Shown one piece after another: positions 1-14,100 of a stretch of DNA of 64,000 bases. The stretch is from contig JAPXFQ010002431.1 of assembly GCA_028564705.1 (NCBI GenBank), forward strand, positions 992,001 through 1,056,000, in the 5' to 3' direction. Made by a program: the position numbers and the translations under genes. Every line of letters starts with the position of its first letter. Position 1 is the first letter of the stretch. The notes under the pieces were generated by a model. It was given only the letters and a program-made list of their open reading frames with translations, made no database searches and was not told the DNA's origin. This stretch comes from Apricaphanius iberus (taxonomy: Eukaryota > Chordata > Actinopteri > Cyprinodontiformes > Aphaniidae).

Positions 1-230
1 TCGTTATTTCGGTCCGAGAGGCGCATGGATCGATCTTTACGAGCCCTTATTGCTGCCGTAGTCCTGGATGCTGCACAGACTGACAAGGGACTCTGGAAGG
101 GCTGCGTTTCATATTTCGAATACAGCACGTAACCCCGGCGACATCTTCAACCGCGGCAACTTGATTTAGGGCTCGGCAGAAAGTGCGGCGCGGGGAGAAG
201 AAACTGGTCCCAGTCAAGACGCTGCTGGAG

Positions 231-362
231 ATGGAGCGGTGGAAAGGCAGAGTGGCCCTGGTGACCGGAGCTTCTGTGGGGATTGGAGCGGCTGTAACCC
301 GGGCTCTGGTCCAGCAAGGCATGAGAGTTGTCGGCTGTGCCAGGAATGTCGACAAAATTGAG
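231..362 (+). CDS. dhrs11: DHRS11 exon 1 (residues 1-44)
   Basis: Encodes the first beta strand and the glycine-rich cofactor loop (TGASVGIG, residues 12-19). The exon ends in a codon-complete GAG followed by the donor GTAAGC. The 5' untranslated region lies in 1-230, which is GC-rich compared with the intron that follows. Confidence 0.93.
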
Positions 363-3300
363 GTAAGCGGTGTCGTTTAGAGGAATGTTGTAAAAAAAAC
401 GAAAGGGAAAATGTCAACAACATTCATGCCAACTTACGTTAACTGCTAGCTAACATTAGCTCCGCTGTTGAAGCTACAAATCTTTAGCCCTGGTGTTACA
501 GCTTGTTACAGAGTCGTTATCTAGGTGGTAAAGCAGACGCTGTGCGAAAACCCTGTTGCGTTTAGCAAATAAAGACAAATGAAGGGCTAGTACTGTGCTG
601 TAGAGTTTTACAATACAAACGCATGATGCTGTATGCGGCACATTTCTACATGTTGTACTAATCCTTTTGTATCCATATCACTGACCATTGCCCATCCCAC
701 CCTTCAACTGTAATTGCCTGTATAGTGAGCTGATCTGCTCAAAAGGCTGCTAGATATTAGTGTTAGCAGCAATAGTTTTCCAAATGAAGGTTACAGTTGA
801 TTCTGATGTACACACAATGAGCAGCATTAGTTAAATTCTGATTATTTTAGGATTATTTTCCTGCCATTCAAATCGATCAGTTGTTTTAGTCAAGTAGATT
901 AGGTTTAAAACGGTTCTGTTTAATAATAACTTCAGTTTATTTATATAGCACCAACTCACAAGATAGGTCATCTCAAGGCCCTTTACAAGTAATTTCAATT
1001 CAATCATATGTACATTCCAATTACTTAAAAAGTATTTAATCTAAGGAATCCCAGCAGGTGATTCCCTCCAGCAAGGCATATTGGCCAAACAGAAAGCAAG
1101 ACCAGGTTTTCCTTCTATGAAGAGAAAAACTCTAAGAGAAAACTTAAATTTAACAGATGAAATAACGGCAAAGAATGTGACTAGAGAAAAATCCACTGGA
1201 ACACCTTCTGAAGTTGGACTTCCCACTCGAAAAGTTGGATAATTTTTTTTTTCTCCAACTTTGACTTTCAATCTGGCCGATCCTCACAACAAGAATAGTA
1301 GCAGTGGTGGAAAAATGTCTATTTTACAAGACACACTAACGAGACTGTATCTAAAATCCATCTTACATATAGAGCTTGCAACTCTGAGTCTTAACAAATA
1401 AAAGGATTGTTTGTATATGTAAAGTACATCTTAAACAATGTTTGTAAGAGGTACTACGGCTACCAGGGTGTCCCCATATTGGAATCCCAAATTATCCGAC
1501 AACGTTAGTGGAACGCTGTTTACTCGGGTGTGAAGCCAAACAGCTGCGAGTTCTGACTTCCGAGGTAAATCGAACGCACCATATAGCAGAAGAATTACAA
1601 AAGATAGCTCAGGATAACCTAACTATAAGTTTTTCTCAAAAAAGAAAGTTTGCTCTTAAAAGTAAGAAGGGTGTCTGCCTCACAAACTTAAACTGGGAGC
1701 TGGTTCAACAGGAGAGGAGCCTGATAACTAAAAGATCTGCCTCCCATTCTACTTTTAGAAATCCTAGGAACCACCAGTAAACCTGCAGTCTGAGAGTGAA
1801 ATGCTCTGTTAGGAACATATGGAACAATAATTTGTATGATGGATGCCGTCTAATGGTTTTATCAGTTGGAAGCATATATATTTAAAAAGAACTGGTCTAA
1901 GCACAGAACCCTGTGGTACTACACAAGTAACCAGGGTTTTTCCTAGGACAAAAAAGGTCATTACCTACTGCTGGACTTGTAGAGCATGTGTAATTTTATT
2001 TTTCATTTTTTTCAGCCTGCCCAAATGAATTTCCATTAATAGCCTGCGACATGATTAAGTGAGTCATAATTGCTCAATAAAGGACACATTGTTCAATAAT
2101 GTATTTACAGCTCAGTCATTGTGGTTCAAAACCACTGGCTCTGTGTTTCTTAGATCTAGGGGAAGTACAGAAAAAGTTAGAATAATTTAAATGACTGGCA
2201 CCACCAGAATAAAGGCTCAAAATAAATAGCAGATTCATTCCAACTTAATTATGAAACCTCTGTAACTTTATTAAAAGTGTGGTAAACATCAGTATAGTGT
2301 TAGTTATTCTTGTGCAGCTTTTACTTAATTAGGTGAGCAAAGTTCCACAGCTTAACCAATACTTAATGTTTAAATATCACTTTACTCCCTTTACAATTAA
2401 GTTACAAAAGTTAATTCATAATTAAATGCTGGTCTGGTGTTTATATCTACGATGTTCAAGAGTTAGGCTACCAACTTACAGAAGACCAATGAATGCACAC
2501 AACAAGCAATGCAATGTGGAATGAACAGGCTTATTTGTTTTACACCTATCAGAACCAATGTTGTGTCTGAGGCCACTGTTCCACTGCGCTAGACCAGATG
2601 AGATTATCTATTAACCAACCTATCATGGGTCAAAGACGCTGGTTACCACACTGCAATTGTTTAATTATGATCTACCCGGGTTTGCAAAGATTGTATGGCG
2701 AAATGAGGGACCAGCCAATGACCATGTCAATTTGTTTATATGTCGCTGGCTTTTGGAATCTGTCAGACAAATATAATTTAAACCAGCCTAGTGCTGTTCC
2801 CTTGATCCTTGCAACATGTTGAACCCTTTCTAAGATAAAATTGTTATCAAAAGTGTCAAAAGCAGCACTGAGATCTAACAAGAACAGAACACTCACAAGT
2901 CCATTATCTTAAATAAATTGGTTGGGATTGGGTCCAACATTCAAGTTGAGGGTTTAGATAAGGCTCATCCATCCATCCGTCCTCTATGCCACTTATCCTA
3001 AGCTGGTACCTATGTCCATCAGGCGACAGGCACGGTACACCCTTTACAGGTAGCCAGTCCATCACAGGGCAACACAGAGACACACAGGACAAACAATCAT
3101 GCACATACTCATTTAAAACCAAGGACAATTTAGAGAGACCAAGCTGGAGTACCGGGAGGAAACCCACACATGCACAGGGAGAACATGCAAGCTCCATGCA
3201 GAAAGACCCCTGACCGGGGCTCGAACCCATCCTTCTTGCAGCAAGACAACGGTGCTACCAGTTGAGCCATTGTGCAGTTAGAATCTGGTCGGACCGCTCT

Positions 3301-5156
3301 GTTGGAGTCAGCTGGAGGACAGATGACTCTTGAAGACAGGTCTGTCGCCCTCCATCACTAAATCCCTGCCTAACCGGAAGCTTGAAGGGTTCTGCACCAT
3401 GCTTATCTTTTCTGCGAATCTTGAGGCCTCGCCCCGATTTCGCCTCACTGATTTCAGGTGCTGTGCTTTTTAAAAGCCAGCAGCGCTCACCTTCCTCCAC
3501 CCCCGTCTGGAGCAATGCTGTTGGATTTGAGTGCCGTAGCTTTTATTTTCCAGTGCAGCACCAAAGAGATTCAGTAGTAAACTAGAGTAAAATCACACAC
3601 CCCTAATATTAAAGTAAGTTTCTGAAAATATTTTTTGTCACTTGAACGTTCTTTAAAAAAAAAAAAAAAAAAAATCTGTTATCGGATTTAGTATTGAATA
3701 AAATTGGAAATGTAATTTTTTTTTAAGTCATATCGCCCAGCCCAACCACAAATGCTTCTAAAATACTTTGCCAACCAGACTGAAGGGTGCATTCACACCC
3801 ACCCTGTTTCGTCCACTTTAATCAACCTCTAAATTTTTTACCCAGAAAGTCCAGAACACTGTAGCTGTTCAATTGCATATGTGAATGCCAAGCAAGCCTG
3901 GGTATTCTGGGTAAATACATTCAAAACAACCGTACAACACTAACCCTGGCTTGTTCTCGGTAATTGCTTAGCCCAGCAAATTAACATATGCGTCTGCCAC
4001 ATTTGCCAAAGACAACAGAGCAATCTTAAAAACCATTTAAATCTGATGCTACTTCATGTGCTCCTTGGTGCAGCGTAGTAGTAGGCAATATATAACGTAT
4101 AAGGTAAACATTATATAAATTCAGCCAAAGGTAGAGATTGTGACCGCCCTACTGTGATTGCACATTTTGATGATATCCTCAAGCAGTGCCTACGTACTTT
4201 GTACTAGTTGGGCAGGGAGGATGTTCAGTTTTTGTCATTACAATAGATAGTTTAAAATTAGTTGTTTTTCATTTAACAGAGATCTGTTGAACTTGAAGCC
4301 TTTTTAATTTATGCATCCTCATCTTTGCGTGAAATTAAATGTAAAAATAATTAACCAGGAAAGCAGACAAATGTGACATTTTTGTTATAAAATGTAGCTT
4401 ATATTTTGTTTAAAATATCGTAATCTTTATTTATGTTGCAAGAATTTTTATGTTGCATTAAAAAAAAGATTGTGATATTTTTTAAATGCATCTTTCACAT
4501 TAAATATTTCTTATAAATGTGTCTGGAAATGGAAGGAATGAACATACAGAATATTTATATATACATTAGGGCCTGGACTCGATTAACATTTTTAATCTAA
4601 TTAATTACAGGCTTTGTAATTAATTAATCGAAATTATTCGCATTTTAATCGCACATAAATACTTGACCTGAGAAAAGTGAGAATTTTCTTCACATGGATT
4701 TTTAGTATGAATAATGACTGAATACATAAGTTTAAATTATCAAAAAAAAACATCATTTTGTCAGAACAGCGTTGACAGAATGAGTCATGGAGAAAGCGGA
4801 AATTTCTCTCCGATAGAAATAGATAAATAACACGGTGATGACCAGGAAGCTGCAGCGCACCACCGTCATCCCTCCATGCAGAGCTGTGGAGGATGAAATC
4901 TCTCTCGTGGAAGGAGTTCTGAGATTCTCTGGAGGAATAAGAAATAGCTGCAGCATAAGTTTTAACTATAGTGAAAGCTAAATTTCTGTCCATCAGCTGC
5001 TGGAGGAACGACAGCATGTGGCTTAGCGGACATAAAACGGGATCTGCGCCTTTCTCTGCGCACAGTCACTGGAAGGCTGTGGTGCATAAATGGGTGCGAT
5101 TAAAATGCGTTATCTTTGTGTAATTAAGTAATCTTAATTAACGCGTTAAAGTCCTA

Positions 5157-5195
<39 letters not shown>

Positions 5196-8100
5196 CAATA
5201 TAACTTTGTGGCCATATCGCCCAGCCCTCAAGCAGCGCCTCCTCAGGCTGTACTTGAATAGGGAACATTTTTCTTAAAAGCTATCTTTAAAAAAAGTAAT
5301 ACTTCAACTGGGAGTTTAGAGGTGTGCAGAATGAAAGTGCACCCTTTACTTAACCTAATATCATTAAAAAATGTAACTTTTTCCGACCACTGCATTTTGT
5401 TTATATTTACTTTTTCCAGCCAACAGCGGCACGCAATTGTAGGTTGCCAAATACTATTGTAAACAACTGCCTGGAGCGACAAGGCACGTACTGTAGAAAA
5501 TGGAGCACTCGGTAAGTTAAGCTGCTTTGTCTAAGCCCCAGAGATTTTATTATCTCTCTCAGAAAAGGAGCGACCTTATAATATCTAAAACCAGAGTTAG
5601 TTTAGGTGAAGCGTACAGGAGATGGTCACAAAGAAAAACTTTCAGGGCATCAAAACGTACGCGGAAATGGCGACGTTTTTCATGGAGAAAGGTAAGAAAG
5701 CTTGCTAACGGCTAAAGTAGGCTGCTGGTAAAACGGCTTTGCAATACTCATGTATATGATGTTTTTCCTAGATATGAGAGCATCAACTGCCACACAGAGT
5801 AAGCGAAAGAAAAGGAAGCAGTTTGCACCCCCCAATATAGCAGGCTCACTTTCACCGCTGCGATGACTCATTATAAAGACTGTTCTCGCTAGTAACTTTC
5901 TGTATTGACATAGGTCTCAGACCATAACCCTTAGTCAAATACAGACGCTGTAAAATCTGTCGAATGTTTTATGTAAATTCTAAAATTTAAATTATGACTT
6001 ATATAGAGGTGATCACCAAGAGGAGTGGATGATACCACACAGCTACTGATATAAGATGCAGAGAGGACAGGTATAAAAGCTTATTGTTGCCTTTGATCCA
6101 TATTGTGTTATAATTTTTTTTCGTTTAGTATTTTAAACTTATTAGTACAAAATAATCCTTACCCAGTACGATTCGTCTCCGGGCCTGATGCTAGCTGGCT
6201 ACGGTGTTACACCAGCGACAGAACTGGCATCCAGACGCCATTTTGTTATTGCAACTAAATCAAATCAAATCAAACTTTATTTATAAAGCGCTTTTAAAAC
6301 AAAGAAAGTTACTCAAAGTGCTTTACAGATTTAAAATAACCCCACAACCCCCCCCCCCCCCTTCAAAAATAAAATCATCAATGCAAATATAAAACCCCTC
6401 CCAACCCAACCCATCAGCCATACTCACTCACACACACACTTAGAAGCTACAAAAAGCGGGCTGAGTACAGATGAGCCAGGAAATGCCATCATTGGAGCCA
6501 TCTGCATCAGCAGCAGCAGATCAACAGCAGCAGCCAAGGCTCCGACCCAGGGCGCCCAGAGGAGGGAGGGTTGGTACCCCCACCTCCACCCAAGCGCTAC
6601 CTGGGGGGCACCCAGGCAGCCACAGCCGACCACCGCCCCCGATGCAGGGGGCCCCCAGAGAGGAAACACTGGCAAGAAAGATTAAAATACATTAAAATAT
6701 AATGTTAATAAAATATAAAGTATAAAACAATAAGTGTAAAACAAATAATAAAAATGCAAAGCAGATTAATACATAAACAGTTAAAAGCTGAACTAAAAAT
6801 TAAATCAGGTAAAACATGCTGAGCGATTAAAAATATATTAATAAATAATAATTAGTTAAAGGCTAAGCTAAAAAGGTGAGTCTTGAGTCTGCTCTTAAAA
6901 ACATTAACGTTCTCTGTGGCCCTGAGGTCCTTTGGCAGCCTGTTCCAGAGGTGAGGGCCATAATAATGGAAAGACGCCTCACCATGAGTCTGTGTCCTGA
7001 CTTTGGGGATGACAAGGAGACGGCTGCCAGAGGAGCGCAGAGACCGCGAGGGTTCATACGGTAAAAGCATTTCTGACAGATACGAAGGCCCAAGACCATT
7101 AAGACACTTAAAAACCATTAAAAGAACCTTAAAATCGATCCTAAAACATACGGGGAGCCAATGCAGTGATTCTAAGACCGGTGTAATGTGCTCCCGCCTC
7201 CTAGTCTTCATCAGGACATGAGCTGCTGAATTCTGTAAAAGCTGTAAACCTGAGGTAGTCTTTTTGGGAAGACCAGAAAGCAGGGCATTACAATTAATCA
7301 ATTCTACTGGTGATAAAAGCATGCATTAGCGTCTCCGTATTGGCCCGAGAGAGAATGGGGCGGACTCTGGCAATGTTCTTTAGGTGATAAAAACCTATTT
7401 TGGTGATGTTTTTAATGTGAGGGATAAAAGTCAGCTCAGAGTCAAAAATCACACCCAGGTTCTTCACTTGTAAAGAAGAATTAAAAGACAATGATTGTAG
7501 TTTTGGTAAAAGTTTTTCTCTCTGAGCCTCAGGACCGATAACTAAAACCTCAGGTTTGTCCTGGTTAAGCTAGAGAAAGTTTTCTGCCATCCAGGATTTA
7601 ATGCCTAAAATGCAGTTAAAAAGTGCATCCATTGGCCGTGTGTCATCAGGAGACATGGAGATGTACAACTGTGTATCATCAGCATAACTGTGAAAGTTAA
7701 CTCCATGTCTCCTGATAACACTGCCAAGAGGGAGCATATACAGGTTAAAAAGCACCGGGCCTACAACTGAACCCTGGGGAACACCACAAGTGATCTTATG
7801 GACCTTAGAGGAACAGGTATCTAAACTTACCGTAAAAGTCCTGTCTGTGAGGTAGGATGTGAACCAGTTGTGAACAGCACCAGAGAGGCCGATCTGTTTT
7901 AAACGAGTTAAAAGAATAGTGTATTCTACTGTATCAAAGGCAGCGCTTAGATCCAGAAGAACCAACACGGTCACCTTTTAAGCATCATAGTTTAATCTAA
8001 AATCATTTAAAATCTTTAAAAGCGCCGTCTCTGTGCTGTGGTTCATCCTAAAACCAGACTGAAATTTCTCTAGGACATTATGAGCGTTAATAAAATCATT

Positions 8101-11100
8101 AAGTTGAATAAAAACAAGTTTTTCTAAAACTTTGCTTAAAAATGGTAAGTTAGATACTGGTCAGTAGTTGTTTAAATCATTAAAATCTAATTGCTCTTCT
8201 TCAGCAGGGGCCTAACTACCGCCGCTTTAAAGGCAGCAGGAAAAACCCCCGTCTGAAGGGAGCAATTCATAAAGTTTAAAATCTCATCTTTAAAAGAACC
8301 ATAAAATTGCTTAAAAAACCTGGTGGGAATCGGGTCCAAAGCGCTTGTGGTGGGCCTCACTGAGGAGAAAACTTTATCAAGGGTCCCAGCTTCTACCAGG
8401 ACAACTGTCCAGTGTTTCCTCTGGTGAAGGCAGACACTCTGATTTGTCTAAAACCATGTTTGTTTGAGAGGATAAAATATTACATCTGATGGTGTCTACC
8501 TTCCCTCTGAAGTGGTCTGCATACTCCTCACAGAGAGTGTTTGAGGGGTTTTTCTGAAAAGTATTAGAATTATGATGTAAAATGTTGTCAATGGTGGAAA
8601 ACAGAATTTTGGGATTATTTTTATGTTCTGCGATGATTCTGGAAAATTATGTATTTCTGGAATTAAAGCGTTATTAGATAATCTGAGATATTCTATGTAT
8701 ATCTGATGATTTATTGTGATTTTATTTTTCCTCCATTTCCTTTCTGCCACCCTGCAGCTCCTCTTTAATTTTCTAATAGCTGCATTTCTCCACGGTACTG
8801 TACGTTTTGAATGAGGGTTTATAACTTTGATTGGAGCCAGCAGGTTGAGAGCAGATTTAAGCCTACTATTAAAATCATTAACGATAAAATCACAGGGGGC
8901 AGGTAAAGGTATAGGAGGACATTTTTTTAAAACTTCAAGAAAACCTGCAGCCACTTCAGGGGTTAGATGACGCTTCCTGACACTTCTCACAGAGGTCCCT
9001 GGTTGGATAAAACTAGTGATATTAAAAAACACACAGTAGTGGTCAGAGACAGCCAAGTCAACTACAACCTCAGCACACTACATGTGGCTTTAGTTCCCAT
9101 ATTCCATATTCAACTTTTAATCAATAAAGTATTTTTTGAATTAAATTGAAAACTGTTGCTCAAAACATTGTTTGTTTGACAAAGTACATTGTTAAGGCGA
9201 AAAACACCAGCTAAAAAGAAGTAATGATGTTGTAATTTTGTTTCCCAATACAAAACAACTCTACCAAACAATCAGGTGTGAAACACCTTGAAGATGTACT
9301 TTTTGTGTGATGCTTCCTGAAATCATTGAAACCTTATGGATTACCATTACAGGATCAGAAAATTTAACCAAACCATTAAACTGGGCTTCTTTGTGATTAT
9401 AAAAAAAAAAGTAGGATCCTTCTCTCAGCCGGCTGACCGTCAGTGTGCAGGCACAAGTGTTAGAAAACATTTAAAAACCTCGCTCTACCCTACTTCATTG
9501 GATAGCCTGTTTCTAAGCAAATTAAGAGCCTTCATGTTCCAGCCAGGGATGACTTATATGATTCTGTGAACTGAGCGTTTTTTCTCTCTAAGTAAACAGC
9601 AGAGGGGATGGAAGTTAGCTAGTTTAGATCTTGCAGATGCGCTCAGGTGTGTTAGGAATGTGACTGAATCAATCTCTGCTTTCTCACTCTTCACATTCTG
9701 CAGTTAATCACAGCTTGAAGCTATTTCAGTTTCAAATTTGCTCATCTCTTAATCCTTATGTCTCAAGAAATGTCAGGGGAAAGTTGTAAAATCAGCCCGG
9801 TGTTGCTTAATAAAGAACAACACCGGGGAAAGTGTAATAATTTGTCCAATGAAAGAATCAACTCGAAAACGTCTCCAAAATTTGTCGATTTATTTTTTTT
9901 TTTTTTTTTTATCCCATATTTGTTATCCCATAATTTGGCGATATTTTATCCCATATTTGTTTGATAAGCCAGTGTTTTAATCAGAATTTTCACTGGTATA
10001 TCTGTGAAGAGAGTTTTTCTCTATGTAAAGTAATGTGAATTAATTGATTAGTTACATGTTAGTTAATTAATCTAGGGAATATGTCATGTAGCGATCATCA
10101 TAGTATTTATACAGATGTCAGTGAGGGGCAGAGCTGGAGGCCCTCTGACCTTGTTCCCTTCTGCGCTGCTGTGTGAAGTGTTTGCAACCTAGGAGGGACT
10201 GAGGAGGATAATATTGGATTACTTTATACTATAAGCTTTTAGGAATAGGAAGGTTTGAACGTTTTTTAGCATTTCCCAGCACTGAGGCCTGCTTGACGAT
10301 TCTGGACGATCTGGTTATCAAATATCAAAACAGGCCTATCAGACGGCAGCCTCATCCTTAGTAAAGAAAGCAGAATTTTATTCTCCCACAACACTTATCT
10401 TACAGTAGAAAAAAGATACGAAGCAGAAGTGTTGATCTGGGTTCATTTATTGCATTTTCACACTTTATTTCAGTGACAAAGAAAAAAATGTTTATGAAAT
10501 ATGCAGCCTTTTCCTCCTGCAAGCATATCCTCCTACCCACTCTGATAAACACACACCCTTGTCCACAGCAGCTGAGCGTGAGTGTGAGTTGTGCAACAGC
10601 GATCCTCCCTCCATTCATACTCCAGTCACATGGGCTCATTCTGTCAATAGTTAACTGTGACAGCCTGTGTCAGCCTAAACGAGGTCAAAAACTGGAATCT
10701 CTACTGTACATAGCCCTTCCTAGTTGTAAGCGTTTCACATTTTTGTGCTCTACAGCCGATTTTTATTTTTTATTGAGGAGAAAAAGTAGAGCAGCATAAG
10801 ATTTACTTTGTGGTTCTTTTAATGACCCCTATACAGTACATCTTCAAGACGTGGAGTGTCAAAGTGCAAAGTGTGGGACTGAGCCAGCGCTGTGCTGGAC
10901 CAGCTTTTGTCAACTTTTTCTCGCCGTTGTGCCAAACCTGGCATGCTGCTAACCTACGTACCAATGCATCACCAAGCAAAATCACCAACTTCCTCTCCGG
11001 GGCTTTTATCGCTTTACCTCAGGAAGGCAAAGATCCTCCCTTTCCAATGCTCTTCGCTGCAATAAAGCTGATCAAACAGGAGAAGCGCGTTCCGAACGTT

Positions 11101-14100
11101 ACGGCCGTCTGTTTCTTGTATAAACAGAACCCTGAGGGAGAGTCGCGACGGCAGCATTGTTTTGTTGTCAGCGAGAATAGAGCGCAGGCAGGTGGGGGGT
11201 TCCTGGAGGACGATTCGTGGTCACCATGGGCTCTGTGCAGGAATGGAGACGACAGAGCCAAAGCGGCAGAGACTCTGCTTCTCATTAGCGCTTGCGAAAT
11301 CCCTTTCAGAGTAGCCGCCGTGGAAAACAATATTGATTCTTCTGCCGTATTAGATCCTTTCAAGTCTTCTGCCTCGAAAAAGTTGTGTCCCACGTTGCCC
11401 ACATAGGTCTCTTTTTCCGCTCACCAAGCAGATTGTAAAACTGGAATAAAAACACTGTTATGGGGAATTCTTACAAGCTGTCATTCAAAATGTAAGCTTT
11501 ATTCACTCCAATATGCAGTTTTTCAAACATGTATTATTTACAAGCTTATTTAGAAAAATGTTTATTTTTACAGCACCTTGTAAGAGTATTTAGACCCCTT
11601 GAACTTTTTATTGTCTTGTCTTGCCCAATGATGAGCTGGAATTATTTTATGGGAGCATATTTATGGCAGAAAAATTGATGTATGGTTTTCTTCCCACTAA
11701 ACAATTTTCAGAACTCTGTTGGTCTATCACATGAATAACCTATAAAACACACCAAAGTGTCTGTGTTTTGTAATGGGATTCAGATGTGCTTTGGAGCATT
11801 TCTGCAGCACAGATCTGAAGATTAAGCATCTGTTTACAGCCTTCAGATTTTGCTAACATCTTAAGCGCTTGTCTGCACCTTTTCTAAGCTAAGGTTAGCC
11901 CAAAATGCGTTATGTTTTAAGTACTTATCTGCAGGCCAGGGCTTGCGTTGAGGAAAGCGGATCGGGCTTTTCAGACGAGCTGCTGATTCGGAGGCAGGGT
12001 GGAGTCGGTCACATAATCAAGTTCAGCGGTGGTGCTTCGGTTTTGAATGAAGCGCCTGCATCCCTGTCTGAGCACGCTTTCATGAAACGATCCCAGACTG
12101 AATGTAAAAATAACTCTTCTCTCTATGAACTGGTGTTTTAAGCTTCGATGAAAGGAGATTACGAATTCAGAGCTGTCTCTGCTGCAGTTTGAGATTAAAT
12201 ACATATTGCACATCTAATTTGTGGCTTCTGTTTGTCAGACATATGTGTGTAGAGTGACTCCGCATGAAAGCAGGATATGGTCGGGTTTTCTATTTGTTTT
12301 TGTTGGTGTTTTTTTCTGAAGTTGTATTTAATCAAGACGAAATCTTCCTCCTTTAGGACGGAGCTTAGCTGTGTATAGCGTTTTCACCTTTATTTTGGTT
12401 TTTCATCATTTTTATTTATACCCCTTCCTTCCAGCAAAACGTTTGAGCTTTATGGGAAATGGTCAGATTGGATATCCTTAAAAGCCATGGAAGTTGTTAC
12501 TGAAGGATTGTACTATTATTAATATTTACTATCATTCTCCTTAAATTGTGATTAAAAAAAACGCATGATCTACTCAACCTTTTCCATGAAGATGATGTTT
12601 ATGTCCCAAGTGTTTGCTGCACTACTTCCACTAAAATGTTGTGTGTCATGTTACATATTTATAAGAATTCTTCATCATCAACAGAGATCAAACCATAATT
12701 TTTTTCGGGGTGCTGCCGATTTTTTTAGTTTTTTGCCGATACCTGAACGTTTTTTCGGCTTATTTGCTGCTGAAATGTCCCACTAATAACATCAGTGGAT
12801 GCACAAAATGTCTGATCCTAATCAGCTTTCAATATCTGAATTTGACCAGCTCTTGTATCGTTATTTTTTGGACTGTAGAGAATTGGATAAAATCAAACAA
12901 ATAGAAAACTTACTAAGTTTACGTTAAGTAAAAAGAAATGTTGGATTTGACTTAGTTGAGTCTTCAGACAGCAATGACTAAACAGAAGAAATCGAGTCTA
13001 CTAAAGACAAGTATGTTTTTTAACTCCCTCCCCGCCACCAACACCTCTCTTCTTCTCTCGTTTTCCCCCTTTCATTTCCTTGTTCGTGATATATATATAT
13101 ATATATTTTAAAAAAACAGACCCAACGGGAACATTTTAATCAGGTTTTATTACATATATTTCAAGTTGAGTACTATAGCAATAGTCGGAACGCTCCACTT
13201 GTGAAAGTAAAACTGTTGGGCTTCTACTTGGTACACAGACACCAATTCCAAATGCTTAACTACCAGACAGGAAACGTTAAGAAAGAAAGAGAAAAACAAG
13301 GAATAGGTTTACATTTTATTTAAATATTTAGCAGATGGTTTTATCCAAAGCAACTTACATATGAGAAACATAATCATAAACTAGGTCGGGTTCGGTATAT
13401 TGGCCGATGCCGATATATAACAAAAAATGGGAAATATCAACCTGAAATTTATCGCTCTATCCCTAACAAAACACTATTTTACTATATTATTGCTTAATAT
13501 GCCGTTTCTTTTCAAATGGCAACGGAGAAATCTTCATATTGCAGGACCAGTAAGGTCCTCTGGCGATTTGAGCACAAGGAGGTGTAGAGAACAACATAAC
13601 AGACTCAAGCCAGCTCACATTTCAGTTCCATGTAGAGCAGGAATAGGAGGAGAACTCTTTGTTCTTTGAGTGCAGCCGTTTAATTACATTTTTCATAGTA
13701 GTTCTCTGCTCAGCTTGTTTGGATTGATTATTGGAAATGAATATAAAAATAAATACAATTGAATATGTTATCATTGAGGGGTAATCAAAGATTACGAATG
13801 GATTTTTTCCCCCGTCCTCTCGGTCAAAATTCAGGTCGACAAAAATATCTAGCTTGACCTCTGATCCCTAATCAAACAGTTGATCAGCAGTCAGAGAGAC
13901 ACAGAATTTAGCTGTTTGGCTAAGCTGAAGCTGCAGGAGTTCAGACTGCATGCCGTGCCATCCAGAGCAATATTACACCAAGATCCGGGACCTTGCTGTC
14001 AAACTGCTACTCAAGCATGTATTGTTACGACCTTTCTAGTTGGGAATCCTTTTGAGAGACATCCATACAAACACTGAACAAAGCAGAAATAGAAGGGGTT

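Noticed and set aside
47..355. 102-codon frame on - over DHRS11 exon 1
   Set aside because: Antisense shadow of a real GC-rich exon; no family resemblance.
2672..2896. 74-codon frame on - starting [16 protein letters not shown]
   Set aside because: Part of the L2 reverse-transcriptase relic, not a gene of its own.
6424..6695. Proline-rich frames on both strands near 6424-6695
   Set aside because: Lie in the GC-rich 3' untranslated tail of the L2 element at 6256-9090; no domain.
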